NCBI GenBank assembly: GCA_002717625.1
Contig: PBEF01000020.1
Span: forward strand, 1-36,896
Source: Fidelibacterota bacterium
GTDB lineage: Bacteria; Fidelibacterota; Marinisomatia; SCGC-AAA003-L08; D37C17
Reading direction: 5' to 3'
DNA length: 36,896 bases
The stretch's first letter is position 1; each line of letters opens with the position of its first letter. Shown here piece by piece: positions 34,185-36,896 of the stretch. The notes beneath the pieces are model-generated. The model made no database searches. It was not told the origin of the DNA and worked only from the letters and a program-made list of their open reading frames with translations. A program made the position numbers and the translations under genes.

Positions 34185-36896
34185 TTAATCATTAATAATA
34201 GTACTAACCATTTGGACGATATCTGTAACATTAACTACACCATCCATATTTACATCTGATGTGCAAACTAAATCATCTGAAGTTTCACCATTAATGATAA
34301 AACCTACAACTAAAACAATATCTGTAACATTTAAGTTTCCATCACCATTAGCATCACCACTATAAGCACAATCAGGAACACATACCTCATCACAAGTACC
34401 TGCGCATTGAGATACAGTTAAGTCTGCACCTGATACTGTGAATCCATAGTTTGGATAATCATCACCTTGAACAGCATCACACTCAGATCCCCAAGGAGCT
34501 GAATATTGAGTTGATGCACCCCAAATATCATTCCACCATTCAGGAACTGAAGTATCAACACATAAGATTGTATATTCATATTGCCCATCTAGAAGAGTTA
34601 CTGTCATACCATTATCAGTATGAGCTCCCCAACCCGACCATCCATCAAATGAACCTGTTACGCTCACAAAGCCACAATCTTCTACACCACTAAGATCAAA
34701 TGTCACAGCATATTCAGGGCATCCTCCACAATCAGATGCACATGAGCCACAATCTTCTGATTCATCACAAACACCATCTCCACATGATGGAGCAACTTCG
34801 CATGCTGCTTCACAAGAATTCCAGCAATATGCTAATGTTTGAGATGTGTTTGGTGCGCCTGCTGTAAACTGACGATTCCAATAACCATCTACTTCAACAG
34901 CACACTCAAGACCTGTTAGATCTTCTTGATCATTCCAGCCATCAATTGTGAATTTATAATCATGGGTTTCACCTTCACTAAAGTATTGTGTATGTGTCCA
35001 TGTTCCTGTTACTTCATTTAAAGCCATATCATTATAACAAGTGCCACACCAACCATTATAAGAGCCATTAACATGAGGTGTTCCAGTTACACCATCAGGT
35101 AGATTTAACTCAAATGTTACTTTAGCTAAACCACAAACTTCGCCACCTTCACAGTTCCACCAACCATCCCACCACATTGAGGATGTTCCATCTTCCCATA
35201 GACAGCCCATTTCAGTAGGAATATCTGAACAACTTGCATAAGTACAAGTAGATGTATCAAATTCATTGTAAGACTGTACTGTTGCATCTGGATTATAGTT
35301 TGTAGCATTTGAATCCATACAACCTTCAACATCAACAGCAGTATCAAAATCATGTGGATGTGAACCTAAGTAAGTCCAATCATTTTGGTCTAAAACAACC
35401 CACTCTGAATCATCTGGCTCAGTTCCAGCTGATGCTTCCCAATAGCCACCATTTCCTTGAGCTACTGAAGCTTTTCTAACTAGAGTATGATCTTTTGTTG
35501 CAGACGATACGCCAGCTACATCCCATCCTGAACCTGGATCTCCATTCCAATCACCAACACAGTCTAATATTTCAAAGTTACCTTCAGAACCATATACTAG
35601 ACATAAACCATCATCACCATTACTTAGGTAAGTATAGTTTGCATCACATTCTGCTAAAATAGTTTCATCAGCACTTTGATGACATATAACAAACACATCA
35701 CCTGCAGCTACAACTGCTCCTTCAGGAAATGTATTCCAATATTCATATTCTCCTGGAACAGTTGGGGCATTTCCAACTGTAGGATATGCATAAGATGATA
35801 AGTCTACATCTGAATCAGACGCATTGAAGATCTCAATATATTTATTATTTGAAGACCCTTCTGCTGCTTCTGAAATAAATAAATTTGCCGATGTTAATTC
35901 ACCATATTCACATGAATCATCACTAACTGTTGCATCAGCATTATAATTTATTGCTGTTTCATCAGTACATCCATAAACGATATCAGGACATGCTTCACAT
36001 GAACCAAAACATACCGTATCAAGAGTCATATCGGCATCGCCTGGTGTAACATAACGATCATTACCATAACTACCACCAGCACAATCACCTAATCCAGAAC
36101 CTGATTCATAACCACCATCATTAAAGTTATAGCCATAAGTCACGCCTGTTTCAAGCGTCATAGTATATGTATAAACCATATCGCCATCACTGTCATCCAT
36201 AACGAACCAATCACTTGGTGCATAATCACCATTTACTGTAGAAGTTCTTACTTTAACATCTCCAGATACACCTTGAATGGACATATCAACAGAGAATGTC
36301 ACATCAACTCCACAAACAGCAGAACCACCACACTCTCCTTGACAATCTAATGAAGCACATGAGCCATCATCAACTGTTGCATCTGCATTATAATTACATG
36401 CATCTACATCCATGCAACCTAATACATCAGCTGAAAAATCATGTGGGTGAAAACCAATATAATCCCACGTATTTTGATCAAATACAACCCACTCAGAATT
36501 ATCAGCATCTGTTCCAGCTGAACCTGGCTCTCCAGTATCTGGATTATCAAGCCATCTTGGGTTACCTGTTGTTACTGATGCTTTTCTAACTAAAGTATGA
36601 TCTTTAGTAGCATTTGAAACACCAGCCACATCCCATCCTGAACCTGGATCTTCACCAACAACACCAATAACATCAAGTACATCACCACTACCAACTTGAG
36701 TTAAAGCAAAAACATCATCACCGTTACTTAAATAAGTAAATGTTTGATCACATTCAGCTAAAATTGCATCATCTGAAGATTGATGACATACTACATAAAC
36801 ATCACCTGCTGCAACCATTGTTCCTGCATCAAATGTTACATTATCAGCATAGTCCCAAACACCATGATCATTACAACCATTAGAACAACTAGATAA
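34185..36896 (-). CDS. Modular surface protein with lamin-tail, carbohydrate-binding-like and dockerin-like domains, 5'-partial
   Basis: Open to the right window edge: the frame continues beyond the ATG at 36818 with sequence matching the middle of a lamin-tail domain (DHGVWDYADNVTFDAGT), so the true start is outside. By position: lamin-tail (36440 to edge); GCMDVDACNYNADAT repeat (36330-36425); beta-sandwich (35985-36310, VTFSVDMSIQGVSGDV); GCTD repeat; lamin-tail (35350-35895); GCMD repeat; starch-binding-like domain (34830-35125, VNGSYNGWCGTCYNDM); Cys-rich CGDGVCDESEDCGSCASDCG; second starch-binding-like domain (34400-34715, GSFDGWSGWG); two dockerin-like repeats (GDANGDGNLNVTDIV, DVNMDGVVNVTDIV). 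Exported adhesin or polysaccharide-binding protein by inference. A 17-bp hairpin follows the stop. Confidence 0.78.
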   Translation of the reverse strand, partial: LSSCSNGCNDHGVWDYADNVTFDAGTMVAAGDVYVVCHQSSDDAILAECDQTFTYLSNGDDVFALTQVGSGDVLDVIGVVGEDPGSGWDVAGVSNATKDHTLVRKASVTTGNPRWLDNPDTGEPGSAGTDADNSEWVVFDQNTWDYIGFHPHDFSADVLGCMDVDACNYNADATVDDGSCASLDCQGECGGSAVCGVDVTFSVDMSIQGVSGDVKVRTSTVNGDYAPSDWFVMDDSDGDMVYTYTMTLETGVTYGYNFNDGGYESGSGLGDCAGGSYGNDRYVTPGDADMTLDTVCFGSCEACPDIVYGCTDETAINYNADATVSDDSCEYGELTSANLFISEAAEGSSNNKYIEIFNASDSDVDLSSYAYPTVGNAPTVPGEYEYWNTFPEGAVVAAGDVFVICHQSADETILAECDANYTYLSNGDDGLCLVYGSEGNFEILDCVGDWNGDPGSGWDVAGVSSATKDHTLVRKASVAQGNGGYWEASAGTEPDDSEWVVLDQNDWTYLGSHPHDFDTAVDVEGCMDSNATNYNPDATVQSYNEFDTSTCTYASCSDIPTEMGCLWEDGTSSMWWDGWWNCEGGEVCGLAKVTFELNLPDGVTGTPHVNGSYNGWCGTCYNDMALNEVTGTWTHTQYFSEGETHDYKFTIDGWNDQEDLTGLECAVEVDGYWNRQFTAGAPNTSQTLAYCWNSCEAACEVAPSCGDGVCDESEDCGSCASDCGGCPEYAVTFDLSGVEDCGFVSVTGSFDGWSGWGAHTDNGMTVTLLDGQYEYTILCVDTSVPEWWNDIWGASTQYSAPWGSECDAVQGDDYPNYGFTVSGADLTVSQCAGTCDEVCVPDCAYSGDANGDGNLNVTDIVLVVGFIINGETSDDLVCTSDVNMDGVVNVTDIVQMVSTIIND

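Noticed and set aside
34451-36589. Further plus-strand open frames over the right-hand surface gene
   Set aside because: Same cause: antisense of repeated lamin-tail and GCxD segments.

Overview
The window looks like an AT-rich chromosomal segment from a Gram-negative bacterium of the FCB (Fibrobacteres-Chlorobi-Bacteroidetes) superphylum. My best guess is a marine Marinimicrobia/SAR406-type lineage. That placement is inferred from four traits: a fused LpxC-FabZ gene, PorV/FadL-like outer-membrane proteins, large Cys-rich surface proteins with recurring GCxDxxAxNYNxxAxxDDGSC motifs, and C-terminal dockerin-like or FlgD-like modules. The genetic code is standard, with TAA, TAG and TGA all used as stops. 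I see no tRNA, rRNA, CRISPR array, transposase or phage gene.

Layout. (1) 2-4843, plus strand: the end of an RlmD/RumA-type rRNA m5U methyltransferase; a two-gene ABC-2 exporter; and a K+ channel with an RCK domain, coupled by ATGA overlap to a stand-alone cyclic-nucleotide-binding-domain protein and followed by a tiny Gly-rich membrane protein. (2) 4830-16880, minus strand: a long, tightly packed cell-envelope cluster transcribed ferredoxin > mrp > uppS > bamA > skp/ompH > lpxD > lpxC-fabZ > lpxA > small envelope protein > dxr > rseP > aldo/keto reductase. It makes lipid A and isoprenoid precursors and the outer-membrane assembly machinery. The terminal aldo/keto reductase resembles the beta subunits of eukaryotic Kv channels and converges on the K+ channel group. 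(3) 16881-17222: divergent intergenic region. (4) 17223-19473, plus strand: rng, rplU, rpmA. (5) 19474-36896, minus strand: two surface-protein genes with lamin-tail domains (the first cut by the window edge), then a run of coupled genes. In transcription order these are a LTD/OB/PKD/dockerin protein, a LTD/OB/FlgD-CTD protein, a PorV-like barrel, a helix-hairpin-helix outer-membrane barrel, a second PorV/FadL-like barrel, a HAD acid phosphatase/5'-nucleotidase-like protein, a degenerate metallophosphatase fused to an apparently intact EEP (DNase I-like) nuclease, a YjbH-like barrel, and queG.

The most interesting part is 21260-34055. Six genes joined by overlaps or a 1-nt gap, followed by a seventh, encode surface, outer-membrane and phosphate-ester-cleaving proteins. 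The modules seen (LTD plus YhcR-type OB fold, HhH, EEP nuclease, nucleotidase-type HAD) are all associated elsewhere with extracellular nucleic acids. I propose, as inference, a surface system for capture and breakdown of extracellular DNA or nucleotides, in effect an ExeM-like nuclease distributed over several polypeptides. A second candidate is the K+ channel / cNMP-binding protein / Kv-beta-like reductase neighbourhood.
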